64,000 bases of DNA from Halovivax limisalsi (GCF_023093535.1 NZ_CP095757.1:1736001-1800000); one strand, 5' to 3'. Counted from the first letter of the stretch, positions 1 through 8,680 are shown. Numbers and translations are program-made. The notes: generated from the sequence alone by a model not told the origin.

Positions 1-214
1 TCTCCCGGAGCCCGTAGGCCGCCGTCACGACGCCCATCAACAGCGCCACCGTTCCGACGCGCCGGCCGGCGGCGTCGCGATCGATATCGGCCGCTTCGTC
101 GAAATCGCTGTGGAGGTCGACCCGGCCGCGAACGGCGATGAGGTAGCCCAGGCCGCCCATCGCGAGCCCGCCGAGGACCCAGACGGCGCCGCTGAGCCAG
201 TGTACCGCTACCAT
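1..214 (-). CDS. Small two-helix membrane protein, C-terminus cut by window edge (DUF3784-like)
   Basis: The reading frame starts at the ATG complement at 212-214 and runs off the left edge, so only about 71 residues are visible. They show a hydrophobic N-terminal helix (about residues 5-27), a polar acidic loop with the segment DLHSDFDEAADIDRD, then a second hydrophobic helix beginning near residue 54. This helix-loop-helix layout with a charged connector resembles the DUF3784 type of small membrane protein, but the match is from memory and the C-terminus is missing. No function is assigned. The gene is divergent from the Lrp-type regulator at 483. Confidence 0.55.
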   Translation of the reverse strand, partial: MVAVHWLSGAVWVLGGLAMGGLGYLIAVRGRVDLHSDFDEAADIDRDAAGRRVGTVALLMGVVTAAYGLRE

Positions 215-445
215 CGCTCGGACTCGGGAGGCCGGCCGAATAAACGTCCCGATCGACGCCGTCCCGACCCGCTCGGAACGGACGTGATCCCGTCCGTATC
301 GCCCGCTCTCGGATCGATACCGTCCCGATGCGACCGCCCGTACGCGGGACGTACTCGACGGGGACCGACCCGGAGACCGCCGAACGCGATACTCCCGTTC
401 GCTTCCGGTCGGTAATTTTCTATGCGCGAGTGACGGTTTCCGATA

Positions 446-460
446 CAAAAGATATTTTTC
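446..460 (+). promoter_or_regulatory. TATA-like element of the Lrp/AsnC gene
   Basis: An AT-rich stretch (AAAGATATTTTTCC) sits about 25-35 bp upstream of the ATG at 483 in otherwise GC-rich DNA. This is the usual spacing of a haloarchaeal promoter for a leaderless or near-leaderless transcript. Confidence 0.45.
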
Positions 461-482
461 CGCTGGAGCAAAATCGTACGAC

Positions 483-911
483 ATGAGCAGCCAGTCGACG
501 CGAGAGCGGATTCTCGACGTCCTGGAGGCCGACGCGCAGGCCTCCTACGCCGAGATCGCCGAGCGGGCCGATGTCTCGAAGCCGACGGTCCGCAAGTACA
601 TCGAGGAACTGGAATCGGAGGGGGTGATCGTCGGCTACTCGGCGGACGTCGACCCGAAGAAGCTCTCGAGTCAGTTGATCGCGCTGGTCGGGATGGACGT
701 CGATAGCGAGCGCTACATCGAGGCCACCCAGGAGCTCAAGTCGATCGACGCGGTCGAGACGCTCTACAGTTGTACCGGCGATCACATGCTCCTCGCGGAG
801 GTGCGCGCCCCCGACGGCGACGCCCTCGGCGATCTCATCAACTCCTCGATCCTCGGCGTCGAGGGCATCACCGCGGCTCACCCGTGCTTCCTCCAGGAAC
901 GCCTGAAATGA
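483..911 (+). CDS. Lrp/AsnC family transcriptional regulator
   Basis: A 142-residue protein with the two-part Lrp/AsnC build. An N-terminal winged helix (about residues 4-55, with the recognition region VSKPTVRKYIEELE) is followed by a C-terminal RAM/ACT-like effector domain (about 65-140, including DAVETLYSCTGDHMLLAEV). In this family the RAM domain binds amino acids or other small ligands and drives oligomerisation, and the protein acts in the cytoplasm as a feast/famine DNA-binding regulator. The length is typical. The ATG at 483 lies 25-30 bp after a TATA-like element, so a leaderless transcript is likely. No obvious target operon adjoins it; the nearest nitrogen gene is the glutamate dehydrogenase 12 kb away. 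The target and ligand are unknown. Confidence 0.9.
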   Translation: MSSQSTRERILDVLEADAQASYAEIAERADVSKPTVRKYIEELESEGVIVGYSADVDPKKLSSQLIALVGMDVDSERYIEATQELKSIDAVETLYSCTGDHMLLAEVRAPDGDALGDLINSSILGVEGITAAHPCFLQERLK

Positions 912-1037
912 GTCCCTGACGCGGGCGGGATCGATCGAGGAAGCGTGCAGACGGGTTCGCCTGCCGCCGACGACCAATTCGGCGTTTCTACCGGAGTGGT
1001 CGACCGGCCGACGACGTGAGCGTCAGGGGTCGGACGG

Positions 1038-1397
1038 CTACTCGGCGATCTGATCGCGAAGCTGGTTCTTCGCTTCCGTGCGCCGCTTCTTCGAGCAGTG
1101 GGGCGCCTCGTCGCTGAAGTCCACCTCGATCTCGTCGAGGGTGCGCCGGTAGATGTTCGTCCGGCGGCCCTCCGCCGAGAGCGTCCGCCCCTCGCACTCG
1201 AGCAGGCCGGCGTCGACGAGTTCCTCGATCCGTCGATAACACGTCGCGATCGGGATCTCGATGTCGTCGCTCAGCGCCTGGGCGGATTTCGGCGTATCCG
1301 CCGCACACAGGATTTCGGCGCTGTACTTGCTCCCGAGTGCCGAGAGTATTGCCGTCGATTCGTCGTCGGCGCCCGCCGGTCGCTCGCTCCGTGACAT
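1038..1397 (-). CDS. Winged-helix transcriptional regulator
   Basis: A 119-residue protein starting at the ATG complement at 1395-1397; an in-frame upstream start would add seven residues and is less likely. Residues about 15-85 form an ArsR/MarR-like winged helix: STAILSALGSKYSAEILCAA is helix 1-2, IPIATCYRRIEELVDAGLL the recognition helix, and EGRTLSAEGRRTNIYRRT the wing. The charged C-terminal tail contains one Cys but no metal site. It is probably a cytoplasmic DNA-binding regulator found widely in haloarchaea. Its target is unknown and no operon partner is visible, since the Lrp gene upstream is convergent and an intergenic stretch follows. Confidence 0.82.
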   Translation of the reverse strand: MSRSERPAGADDESTAILSALGSKYSAEILCAADTPKSAQALSDDIEIPIATCYRRIEELVDAGLLECEGRTLSAEGRRTNIYRRTLDEIEVDFSDEAPHCSKKRRTEAKNQLRDQIAE

Positions 1398-1418
1398 CGA
1401 TATACCCAACCTAACCAA

Positions 1419-1745
1419 TTATCAATGTTGAATCTTGTGGCTCGATCGAATCTCGTTCAAGCTGATCGGTCGGAAAATCCCTTCCGCGATTCCAGGATAT
1501 GAACGCGAAACGACGTGATAGTAATGGAGTGTTGTCGGTGATCGACACCGTTCGACCGAACAAGGCGGGGATATCACGGACGGCCGTCCGTACCGGACAC
1601 CATCGATCGTTGTTTCGACGTCCCGCCGGACGAGACCGCGCGAATCCGCCATCCCACGCGGGCGGTCAGACGCGCCTCTGCCCGCATCGGCTCGATTCGC
1701 GGACGCCGATGGATCAGCAGCCGGGCCGTCGGACAGCCCGGCCGA
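1419..1745. other. Intergenic region, about 330 bp
   Basis: The stretch between the winged-helix gene and the 41-residue membrane protein gene holds no convincing coding frame. The edge next to 1397 is AT-rich (AACCAATTATCAATG) and probably carries the minus-strand promoter of the winged-helix gene. I see nothing else in it. Confidence 0.5.
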
Positions 1746-1871
1746 TCATCGATACACGTAGGCGAGCCAGAGGACGGTGACGAGGACACTCAGGGCGAGG
1801 ACGCCCCAGCCGGTGAGCGTCATCGGGAGCGCCGGTTCGGTTTCGAGGACGACGGGCGCGTGTTCGAGCAT
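1746..1871 (-). CDS. 41-residue single-pass membrane protein
   Basis: A short frame of 41 codons, from the ATG complement at 1869-1871 to a TGA at 1746-1748. The protein begins MLEHAPVVLETEPALP and then has one strong transmembrane helix (about residues 18-37) ending in YVYR. An AT-rich TATA-like element (complement of CCCTTAACCTTTC, around 1890-1902) lies about 25 bp upstream, as expected for a leaderless haloarchaeal gene. Good promoter placement plus a clean hydrophobic helix make it likely to be real. It resembles small conserved haloarchaeal membrane proteins I recall, but no function is known. Confidence 0.65.
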   Translation of the reverse strand: MLEHAPVVLETEPALPMTLTGWGVLALSVLVTVLWLAYVYR

Positions 1872-2056
1872 GGTTGAGCGACTGGCGTGGTGGCCCTTAA
1901 CCTTTCAGATGTCGAGTTCTGGACGGTCGCCGTCGTGTTCGACCGCTCCCGCCGGGCCCCTCTCGATCCCCGTCGATTCGGCCGCAGCCGACGACGAGCG
2001 CGCGGAGCGTGGCGCGGAGTCGCGCCGTTTTTGTCCGTGCCGGCCGAATCGGCGGT

Positions 2057-3136
2057 ATGCTACGGCTGGGTTTCGTCGTGAATCCGATCGCCGGGATGGG
2101 CGGTCGTGTCGGGTTGAAGGGGACCGACGGCCTGTTCGAGGAAGCGCGCGACCGCGGTGCAGAGCCCCGGGCGCCGGATCGGGCGGGCGAGGCGATCGCC
2201 GCGTTTCTCGATCGGGCGCCGGAGTCGGTGATCGTCACGGCGGGTGCGCCGATGGGCGCCGACGTGATCCGAGCGGCCGGCGGCGACCCGACCGTCGTCT
2301 ACCGGCCGGACGGAGACGAGCTTTCGGAGACTACGGCGGCGGACACGCGCGCGGCCGTCGAGGCGTTCCTCGACGAGGGGGTGGATCTGATCTGTTTCGT
2401 CGGCGGCGACGGGACCGCCGTCGACGTGGCGACCGTCCTCGATCGACGCGGGGGCGAGACGCCGATGCTCGGCGTCCCCGCGGGCGTGAAGATCTACTCG
2501 GCCGTCTTCGGCGTCACGCCCGCCGACGCGGGCCGGGTCGCGGCCTCGTTCGACGACGTCGAACGCCGGGAAGTCAACGACATCGACGAGGAGGCGTATC
2601 GGCAGGGCGAGGTGCGAACCGAACTCAAGGCCGTCGTTCCCGTCCCCGTCACGCGGGCGGTCCAGTCGGGGAAACAACTCGCTCGCGGTACGGTGGAGAC
2701 GCTCGCGAGCGGGTACGCGCGCGATATCGAGGACGATCGGACGTACGTGTTCGGCCCGGGCGGCACGGTGGGTGCGATCGAGGCCGAACTCGGCATCGAC
2801 GCCTCGCCGCTGGGCGTCGACGTCTGGCGCGGCGGCTCGCTCCTGGCCAGGGACGCCGACGAATCCACCATCCGCTCGACGATGGGCGAGCCGGCCACGG
2901 TGGTCGTCTCGCCGATCGGCGGGCAGGGATTCGTCTTCGGACGGGGGAATCACCAGCTCTCGCCGGCGGTGCTCGAACGCGCCGCGGAAATCGATGTCGT
3001 CGCGTCCGACGAGAAACTCGACGCGCTCGACGTGTTGCGGGTCGACGTCGACGACGAAGATCTCGCGGCGTCGCTTCGCGGGTGGATGGAGGTCCGCACG
3101 GGCCGGTTCACGACCCGACTCGTCAAGGTCGTCTAG
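2057..3136 (+). CDS. ATP-NAD kinase family protein
   Basis: A 359-residue protein of the NAD kinase/diacylglycerol kinase-like superfamily, COG3199 type. The NPIAGMGG motif at residues 9-16 and GGDGT at 116-120 are the family signatures; GGDGT contacts the phosphate donor. The length matches the archaeal subgroup, which is longer than classical NadK. The predicted role is phosphorylation of NAD to NADP in the cytoplasm, although substrates of this subgroup are less certain than for canonical NadK. I chose the ATG at 2057 because an upstream in-frame start would add 16 arginine-rich residues, and because a TATA-like GTTTTTG lies about 25 bp upstream. It stands alone, divergent from the 41-residue protein gene. 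Confidence 0.85.
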   Translation: MLRLGFVVNPIAGMGGRVGLKGTDGLFEEARDRGAEPRAPDRAGEAIAAFLDRAPESVIVTAGAPMGADVIRAAGGDPTVVYRPDGDELSETTAADTRAAVEAFLDEGVDLICFVGGDGTAVDVATVLDRRGGETPMLGVPAGVKIYSAVFGVTPADAGRVAASFDDVERREVNDIDEEAYRQGEVRTELKAVVPVPVTRAVQSGKQLARGTVETLASGYARDIEDDRTYVFGPGGTVGAIEAELGIDASPLGVDVWRGGSLLARDADESTIRSTMGEPATVVVSPIGGQGFVFGRGNHQLSPAVLERAAEIDVVASDEKLDALDVLRVDVDDEDLAASLRGWMEVRTGRFTTRLVKVV

Positions 3137-3139
3137 CCT

Positions 3140-3165
3140 GACCGCGGTCGAACGGAGCCGCGGTC
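3140..3165 (+). terminator. GC-rich stem-loop after the NAD kinase-like gene
   Basis: GACCGCGG (3140-3147) pairs perfectly with CCGCGGTC (3158-3165) across a 10-nt loop, immediately after the TAG at 3134-3136. Archaeal termination relies mainly on U-tracts and none follows here, so a termination role is only a suggestion. Confidence 0.3.
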
Positions 3166-3576
3166 CACCGGCCCGGTCCCCGATCGCACGTTCCTCGGCC
3201 GACCTCGGACCACGCGGCGACCGCGGACCGATCAGGACGGTACCGTATAGCCCCGTTCACGCGGCACCTCGATTTTTCCTCGGCACCTCCGTTTCACTCG
3301 ACTGGCCGTTGATCACTCGCTTCGTCTCCTCCTCCGAATGCGTTCGTTCGATTGGCACGGCCGGGGAAATGCGTATTTGGACCGACACGAACTGCCGTTT
3401 CGAAAGTCCATGCCGCTCCGGTGTCGTCTGTCGATTGGCGGCGTAACATGGGGTCTGACCGAATGGATGCTAAGATTTCACCGTCTGTAGTTTTGCCTAG
3501 TGTGTGTACAGATATATCGATCTTCATTCTAGGCCTATAGTGATCTTTAAGGTCGAGACCTCCCCTATGCCCAGGT
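3166..3576. other. Intergenic region upstream of phoU-like gene
   Basis: About 410 bp with no convincing gene. The last 110 bp become AT-rich and contain a GCCTAG/CTAGGC inverted pair (3495-3500 and 3529-3534) and a TTTAAG element near 3545-3550, about 30 bp before the ATG at 3577. This part is the likely promoter and control region of the AbrB-PhoU gene. Confidence 0.5.
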
Positions 3577-4608
3577 ATGGAAACGCGAAAAGTCCAGCGA
3601 CTGGGACCCTCCACGCTGGCGATAACCCTCCCGGCCGACTGGGCGAGCGCGCAGAACGTCGAGAAGGGCGACGAGATATCGATCCGGACGGGGACCAACG
3701 GCGCGCTCTCGGTGCTCCCGGAGTCGGTCCAGGTGGACGAACCCAAGGCGATCGTCCACTGCGACGCGCTGGACGCCGACGCCGTGGAGCGAGCGATCGT
3801 GGCCCAGTACGTCCTCGGCCGTCGGATCATCCACGTCGAACACGACGACGGGACGCTCGATTCCGACATCATCAACGCCGTCTACCGGGCGGAGACCCAG
3901 TTGATGGGGCTGGGCGTCGTCGAGGAGACGCCCGAGAGCATCGCCATTCGCTGCTCCGTCGATCCCGAGGACTTCACCCTCGACAATCTGCTCGAACGCC
4001 TCGAACGGACCGGCCGGACGATGCGCGGCGAGGCGATCAAGGCGCTCGCACACGGCAATCCCGACCTGGCACAGCGAGCGCTCAACCGGGAGCGCCAGGC
4101 CAACAAGATCTTCGTCCTGCTGCTCCGGTTGATCTTCACCGCGTACGGCAACCCGACGCTGGCGCGCTCGATCGGACTCGACGACGGGTTCCCGTTGATC
4201 GGCTACCGGTCGATCGCGAAGAACCTCGAACTCACCGCCGACAACGCCGAGGACATCGCCGACATCGTCCTGGCGAACGAGGGCCACACCCTCTCGGTCG
4301 AGAACGCCGTCATGCGCGAAATCCGCGACCTGACCGAGGAGGTCGACGACATCACGACGCTCGCGGTCGAGGCGGCCGTCGAGCGCGAGTACGACCTGGC
4401 TATCGAAGCCCGCACCAGCTTCGAGGACATCTCCACGCACGAACGCGAGATCCTCGAGAACTTACCGGAGATGGCCAACGACGAACTCCTCCAGGTCCGC
4501 GAGGTCCTCGTCAGCCTGGAGCAAACGGCCCAGTACGCGGTCAGAAACGCCGAGATCGCCGCGAACCTGGCGCTCAACGAACCCTCCGAGCACACGACGA
4601 TTCTGTGA
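3577..4608 (+). CDS. AbrB/SpoVT-PhoU domain phosphate uptake regulator
   Basis: A 343-residue protein. Residues 1-50 form an AbrB/SpoVT-type swapped-hairpin DNA-binding domain (METRKVQRLGPSTLAITLPA, then the GDEISIRTG strand). The remainder is largely helical and holds two PhoU-like three-helix repeats (about 110-210 and 215-335, with the heptad-like segments AVERAIVAQYVLGRR and LEQTAQYAVRNAEIAANLAL). Archaeal AbrB-PhoU fusions are predicted to couple phosphate status to transcription of phosphate uptake genes. No pst genes are adjacent, so its regulon lies elsewhere. The ATG follows a TTTAAG element by about 30 bp, which suggests a leaderless transcript. Confidence 0.9.
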   Translation: METRKVQRLGPSTLAITLPADWASAQNVEKGDEISIRTGTNGALSVLPESVQVDEPKAIVHCDALDADAVERAIVAQYVLGRRIIHVEHDDGTLDSDIINAVYRAETQLMGLGVVEETPESIAIRCSVDPEDFTLDNLLERLERTGRTMRGEAIKALAHGNPDLAQRALNRERQANKIFVLLLRLIFTAYGNPTLARSIGLDDGFPLIGYRSIAKNLELTADNAEDIADIVLANEGHTLSVENAVMREIRDLTEEVDDITTLAVEAAVEREYDLAIEARTSFEDISTHEREILENLPEMANDELLQVREVLVSLEQTAQYAVRNAEIAANLALNEPSEHTTIL

Positions 4609-4707
4609 GCGAGAATCGCCGACCGGGCCACCGGTTCGGCGGGCCGTGCGATCGGTTCCGCGCCCGGAATAACCACAGTTAAGACCGTTCCAGCCCGAGC
4701 CGCGGGC

Positions 4708-4893
4708 ATGGACGAGCATACGGAATCGACGGACCGGGGCGTTGGACTGACGCTACTTTTCGGGGCGCTCGCGGTGCTTTCGGCCGGCGTCATGGCCGTG
4801 GGGGCGCCGGCCGAAACCGCCGCGTGGGGCTTCGCGGCGGCGGTCGCGTTCGGTTGTCTCTCGGTTGTCGCCGCCCACCGTTACTGGGCGTGA
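4708..4893 (+). CDS. Small two-helix membrane protein (DUF7525-like)
   Basis: A 61-residue protein with two transmembrane helices (about residues 12-31 and 37-58) and a short acidic cytoplasmic N-terminus. ACAGTTAAGACC about 30 bp before the ATG matches the same promoter element seen before the gene at 5000. It resembles the haloarchaeal DUF7525 family as I remember it. The function is unknown. It probably forms its own transcription unit. Confidence 0.7.
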   Translation: MDEHTESTDRGVGLTLLFGALAVLSAGVMAVGAPAETAAWGFAAAVAFGCLSVVAAHRYWA

Positions 4894-4999
4894 GATCGCC
4901 CTCGACCGTCCGGCGCTTTCGTTCTCCGGATCGGCTTCCAGGCCGTGAACCGTCCTGCCAACAGTTAAGACTCGCCGCGCCGTAGAGGAGCGCGTACGG

Positions 5000-5224
5000 A
5001 TGAGCCAGTACTCAGACGAGGACAAACGCATCCTCTCGCACCTCCGCGAGAGTGCGGCCCGGGGAGAACAGTACTTCCGGGCGAAGAACATCGCGGACGC
5101 GATCGGGCTCTCGGCCAAGCAGGTCGGCGCTCGACTCCCCCAACTGGCCGAGAAGTCCGAGGACGTCGACATCGAAAAGTGGGGCCGCGCGCGCTCGACG
5201 ACGTGGCGCGTGACGCTCAGCTAG
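5000..5224 (+). CDS. Small winged-helix-like protein (DUF7123-like)
   Basis: A 74-residue protein, entirely soluble, with the segment YFRAKNIADAIGLSAKQVGA followed by LPQLAEKS and a C-terminal strand ending TTWRVTLS. The pattern (helix, helix-turn-helix, beta wing) fits a minimal winged helix and matches what I recall as the conserved haloarchaeal DUF7123 family. AACAGTTAAGACTC lies about 25-30 bp before the ATG. Its targets are unknown. The next gene starts 68 bp downstream and could be cotranscribed. Confidence 0.78.
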   Translation: MSQYSDEDKRILSHLRESAARGEQYFRAKNIADAIGLSAKQVGARLPQLAEKSEDVDIEKWGRARSTTWRVTLS

Positions 5225-5292
5225 GGTCCTCGGAACGCGACAGAAAGCCAGCGGGTCGTCGGACTTTTATCTGGCGGCGGCGATGCATCGGT

Positions 5293-5742
5293 ATGACCGT
5301 ACGGGTCGAGCGGACGATGCAGTTCGACGCTCCGCCGGAGGCGGTGTGGGCGTTCATCGCCGATCCGGCTAATCGGGCGCGCGCGATAAGCGTCGTCGAG
5401 AACTTCTCGGTCGATTCCGCCGACGACCGGCGGTGTACCTGGCAGGTGCGCCTCCCGATCCCCTTCCTGAACCGGACGACGACCGTCGAAACGCGTGACC
5501 TCGCCCGTGACCCGCCGCGATTCGTCGAGTTCACCGGCAAGTCGTCGGTGCTCGAGGTGACGGGTCGACACGAGATTACGGCGACCGAGGACGGCAGCCG
5601 CCTCGACAACGAGTTCGTCGTCGACGGGCGAGTGCCGGGCGTCGAACGGTACTTCACCAGACAGCTCGACGACGAACTCGACAACCTCCGGCGGGAGGCG
5701 ACTCGCTCGATCGACGCCGTCTCGAGCGGTGGTGCCGAATGA
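5293..5742 (+). CDS. SRPBCC (START/polyketide cyclase-like) family protein
   Basis: A 149-residue protein with the START/Bet v 1 grip fold pattern. The opening strand (MTVRVERTMQFDAPPEAVWA) leads into helix FIADPANRARAI. Alternating strands follow, and then a long amphipathic C-terminal helix (RQLDDELDNLRREATRSI). Such proteins bind hydrophobic ligands or act on them; the ligand cannot be inferred here. I chose the ATG at 5293 because it begins the canonical first strand. The stop overlaps the start of the nitrilase gene (ATGA), so the two are probably translationally coupled. Confidence 0.82.
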   Translation: MTVRVERTMQFDAPPEAVWAFIADPANRARAISVVENFSVDSADDRRCTWQVRLPIPFLNRTTTVETRDLARDPPRFVEFTGKSSVLEVTGRHEITATEDGSRLDNEFVVDGRVPGVERYFTRQLDDELDNLRREATRSIDAVSSGGAE

Positions 5743-6602
5743 CGGCCGATCCGACGTCCGACTCCGCTTCCGAAGCGACGTCTGGCTCTCCGGCGGACGC
5801 GGTCCGGATCGCCCTCGCGCAACTCGAGGTCGAGGCCGACGCCGTCGAATCGAATCGCCGGCGCGCGATCGAGGCCGTCGGGCGGGCGGCCGATCGCGGG
5901 GCCGACATCGTCTGCCTGCCGGAACTGTTCACGGTCGGCTACTTCGCGTTCGACGCCTACGAATCGGCGGCCGAGCCGCTCGAGGGTGAGACGTTCGGCG
6001 TGCTCGCCGACGCAGCCGCCCGTCACGAGATCGCCGTTCTCGGCGGCTCGATCGTCGAAGATCTAGCGGCGACGTCGGCGCCGACGCCGGCGGCCTCGGG
6101 GCTGGCGAACACGAGCGCGCTCTTCGACGCGACCGGCGAGCGCCGCCTGGTCTATCGCAAACACCACCTCTTCGGCTACGACTCCGCCGAATCCGACCTC
6201 CTCGTCCCGGGGGAGGCCGTCGACGTCTGCGAGCTCGCTGGATTCACCGTCGGCGTCACCACGTGTTACGACCTGCGATTTCCCGAACTGTACCGCGACC
6301 TCGTCGACCAGGGCGCGACGCTCGTCCTCGTTCCGAGCGCGTGGCCCTACCCCCGCGTCGAGCACTGGCGAACCCTCTCGCGCACCCGAGCGATCGAGAA
6401 TCAGTGCTACGTCGCGACGATCAACGGCGCGGGCTCGTTCGACGACGCCACGCTGCTGGGCCGGTCGACCGTCTACGACCCCTGGGGGACGACGCTCGCC
6501 TCGACGGGCGACGAGCCGGACCTCGTGCTGGCCGACCTCGATCCCGGCCGCGTGGATCGCGTGCGCGAGACGTTCCCCGCACTCGCGGACCGGCGACGCT
6601 AA
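5739..6602 (+). CDS. Carbon-nitrogen hydrolase (nitrilase superfamily)
   Basis: A 287-residue enzyme with the nitrilase catalytic triad: Glu62 in LPELFTVGY, Lys141 in YRKHHLFGY and Cys176 in TTCYDLRFPELYR. The length is typical of branch 10-13 amidases such as omega-amidase or N-carbamoylputrescine amidase types. It hydrolyses a C-N bond of an amide or carbamoyl compound in the cytoplasm; the exact substrate is not evident. The first 18 residues are a polar, low-complexity extension. The start codon overlaps the preceding SRPBCC gene by 4 bp, so the pair forms a small operon. Confidence 0.9.
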   Translation: MTADPTSDSASEATSGSPADAVRIALAQLEVEADAVESNRRRAIEAVGRAADRGADIVCLPELFTVGYFAFDAYESAAEPLEGETFGVLADAAARHEIAVLGGSIVEDLAATSAPTPAASGLANTSALFDATGERRLVYRKHHLFGYDSAESDLLVPGEAVDVCELAGFTVGVTTCYDLRFPELYRDLVDQGATLVLVPSAWPYPRVEHWRTLSRTRAIENQCYVATINGAGSFDDATLLGRSTVYDPWGTTLASTGDEPDLVLADLDPGRVDRVRETFPALADRRR

Positions 6603-7144
6603 CGAGGGCTCCGCCGCCCCTGGCCCCGGCGTCTCGACCGATTCGGCTCGGGATCGAGCCGATGGACGCTCCGAGTCCACCGGCATCCTGGCCGGATTCG
6701 CGTTCGCTCGCCCGCGACGGACCGGGGCCCTTTTGAGGCTGTACGCCAAACGCACGAGTGCCGGTACTCGACGCTTTTCACGTTGATACCGGTACGCGAC
6801 TGGGGACGCCGCTCGCACGTCGTCGATTCGCCGCTCGGACGAATCGTCCGCCCGGTCCGGCGTGCCGGCCGCCGGACCGTCTCCCGAGCCCGACTCGACC
6901 CGACGCCGTTTTCGAGGTCTCGATCGACCGGCCAGAGAGACGGAGACTACTGTCCGTCCGCCAGAAATTCCGAACCCGTCAGCACCTCGCGCGCACGTCC
7001 GCCCGGTGCCGACCGGGCTTGCTATTCGCTTCTCACATCGGTTCGCATCCGGATCACCGCGAGCGTGACGGTCGCGGTGCGATCGGTTCGATCGAGGAGC
7101 TGCGGGCAACGGTTCGACCCGATGCTCGGCGGTGCCGGGAGGTG
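6603..7144. other. Intergenic region between convergent genes, about 540 bp
   Basis: This stretch lies between the ends of the nitrilase gene (+) and the aldehyde dehydrogenase gene (-). Open frames exist on both strands, but their translations are Arg/Pro-rich with none of the acidic bias of the real genes here. I see no domain, promoter or RNA gene. It is unusually long for a convergent gap in this genome and may be a decayed gene. Confidence 0.4.
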
Positions 7145-8680
7145 TCAGTCGTCCTGGGTGGTGATGTCGGCGGAGAGGCCCTGGGCCATCTCGATCTCTT
7201 TGGAGTTGTTCATCGTCCACGCGGTGCGCTCGGTGACGGCTTCGATCGCCTCGCGGGCGCTCGGGTAGCCGTTGCCGGACTTCTTGACGCCGCCGAAGGG
7301 GAGCTGGACCTCCGCGCCGATGCAGGGCAGGTTGGCGTAGGCCAGGCCGAGGTCGGCGCGATCGCGGAAGTAGTTGATCTGGCGGTAGTCCTCGGAGATG
7401 ATGGCGCCGGCCAGGCCGTAGGGCGTGTCGTTGTGGATCTCGACGGCGCGCTCGATGTCACCCGAGTACTCCATCAGCGCGACGTGGGGGCCGAAACACT
7501 CCTCCTTGATGCAGCGCAGGTCCGTGTCGTAGTCGATCTCGTAGACGAACGGGCCGACCCAGTTCCCGTCCTCGTGACCGGCCGGGATCTCGTCGCCGTC
7601 GAGTTCGAAGCGGTCGACGAGTACCTCCGCGCCCTCCTTCCGGGCGAGTTCGTTGTGGCGCCGAATCTTCTCGACGTGGGCGGGCTCGATCGCCGGCCCC
7701 ATGAACGTGTTCTCGTCGAGCGGGTCGCCGACGGCGACGGCCTCGGCGGTCTCGACGTAGCGCTCTTTGAACTCGTCGTAGACGTCCTCGTGGACGATGA
7801 GGCGCTCGGAGGAGACGCAGCGCTGACCGGTCGTCTTGAAGCTCGACATGATCGCCGAGTGGACGGCGATGTCGAGGTCCGCTTCCTCGGTGATGACGAT
7901 CCCGTTCTTGCCGCCCATCTCGCAGGCCGCGAGTTTGCCGGGCTCGCCGCCGACCTTGCCGGCGATCTCGTGGCCGACCTCGGCGGAGCCCGTGAAGAGG
8001 ACGGTGTCGACGCGACCGTCGTCGGTGATCGCGGCGCCGGCGTCGCCGAAGCCCTGGACCATGTTGAAGACGCCGTCGGGGATACCCGCGTCGTCCATCA
8101 TCTCGGCGATGATCTGGCCGCACCAGGGCGTCTGTTCGGCGGGCTTCCAGACGACGGTGTTGCCCTCGACCAGCGCGATGGCCATGTGCCAGAACGGAAT
8201 GGCGACCGGGAAGTTCCAGGGCGTGATGCAGCCGATGACGCCGCGGGGCTTGCGGCGCATGTAGGCGTCCTTCGAGCCGACTTCGCTCGGGACGACGTCG
8301 CCGTGCGGGTGGCGGGCGTTGCCCGCGGCCCACTCGACCATGTGATAGGCCTCGACGACGTCCGCCCGCCCTTCGGAGATCTCCTTGCCGCACTCTTTGG
8401 TGACGATCTCGGCCAGTTCGTCCGTGCGGTCGCGCAGTTCGTGGTAGATGTCCCAGAGGTACTCCGCGCGATCGATGTAGGAGAGCTCGCGCCACTCCTC
8501 GAAGGCGTCGTCCGCGGCCGCGAGCGCGGCGTCGACGTCGTCCTCCGTGCCGCGCCGGACGGTCGCGAGCGCCTCGCCCGTCGCCGGATTGGTGCTCTCG
8601 AAGCTCTTGGTCCCCGTCCCGTCGGTCCACTCGCCGTCGACGTAGTGACCGAACGTTCCTGCGTCGCTGTCTGGTGTCAT
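7145..8680 (-). CDS. Aldehyde dehydrogenase family protein
   Basis: A 511-residue NAD(P)-dependent aldehyde dehydrogenase. The catalytic cysteine is Cys288 in TTGQRC, the general base Glu254 in ACEMGGKNG, the cofactor-loop motif is PWNFPVAIPFW (about 154-164) and FTGSAEVG (229-236) is the Rossmann segment. A C-terminal tail of about 20 residues (MNNSKEIEMAQGLS) extends past the usual end. It oxidises an aldehyde to the acid in the cytoplasm; the substrate cannot be set from sequence, although semialdehydes of amino acid or sugar catabolism are common for the class. It is monocistronic, ending 540 bp from the convergent nitrilase gene. Confidence 0.92.
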   Translation of the reverse strand: MTPDSDAGTFGHYVDGEWTDGTGTKSFESTNPATGEALATVRRGTEDDVDAALAAADDAFEEWRELSYIDRAEYLWDIYHELRDRTDELAEIVTKECGKEISEGRADVVEAYHMVEWAAGNARHPHGDVVPSEVGSKDAYMRRKPRGVIGCITPWNFPVAIPFWHMAIALVEGNTVVWKPAEQTPWCGQIIAEMMDDAGIPDGVFNMVQGFGDAGAAITDDGRVDTVLFTGSAEVGHEIAGKVGGEPGKLAACEMGGKNGIVITEEADLDIAVHSAIMSSFKTTGQRCVSSERLIVHEDVYDEFKERYVETAEAVAVGDPLDENTFMGPAIEPAHVEKIRRHNELARKEGAEVLVDRFELDGDEIPAGHEDGNWVGPFVYEIDYDTDLRCIKEECFGPHVALMEYSGDIERAVEIHNDTPYGLAGAIISEDYRQINYFRDRADLGLAYANLPCIGAEVQLPFGGVKKSGNGYPSAREAIEAVTERTAWTMNNSKEIEMAQGLSADITTQDD

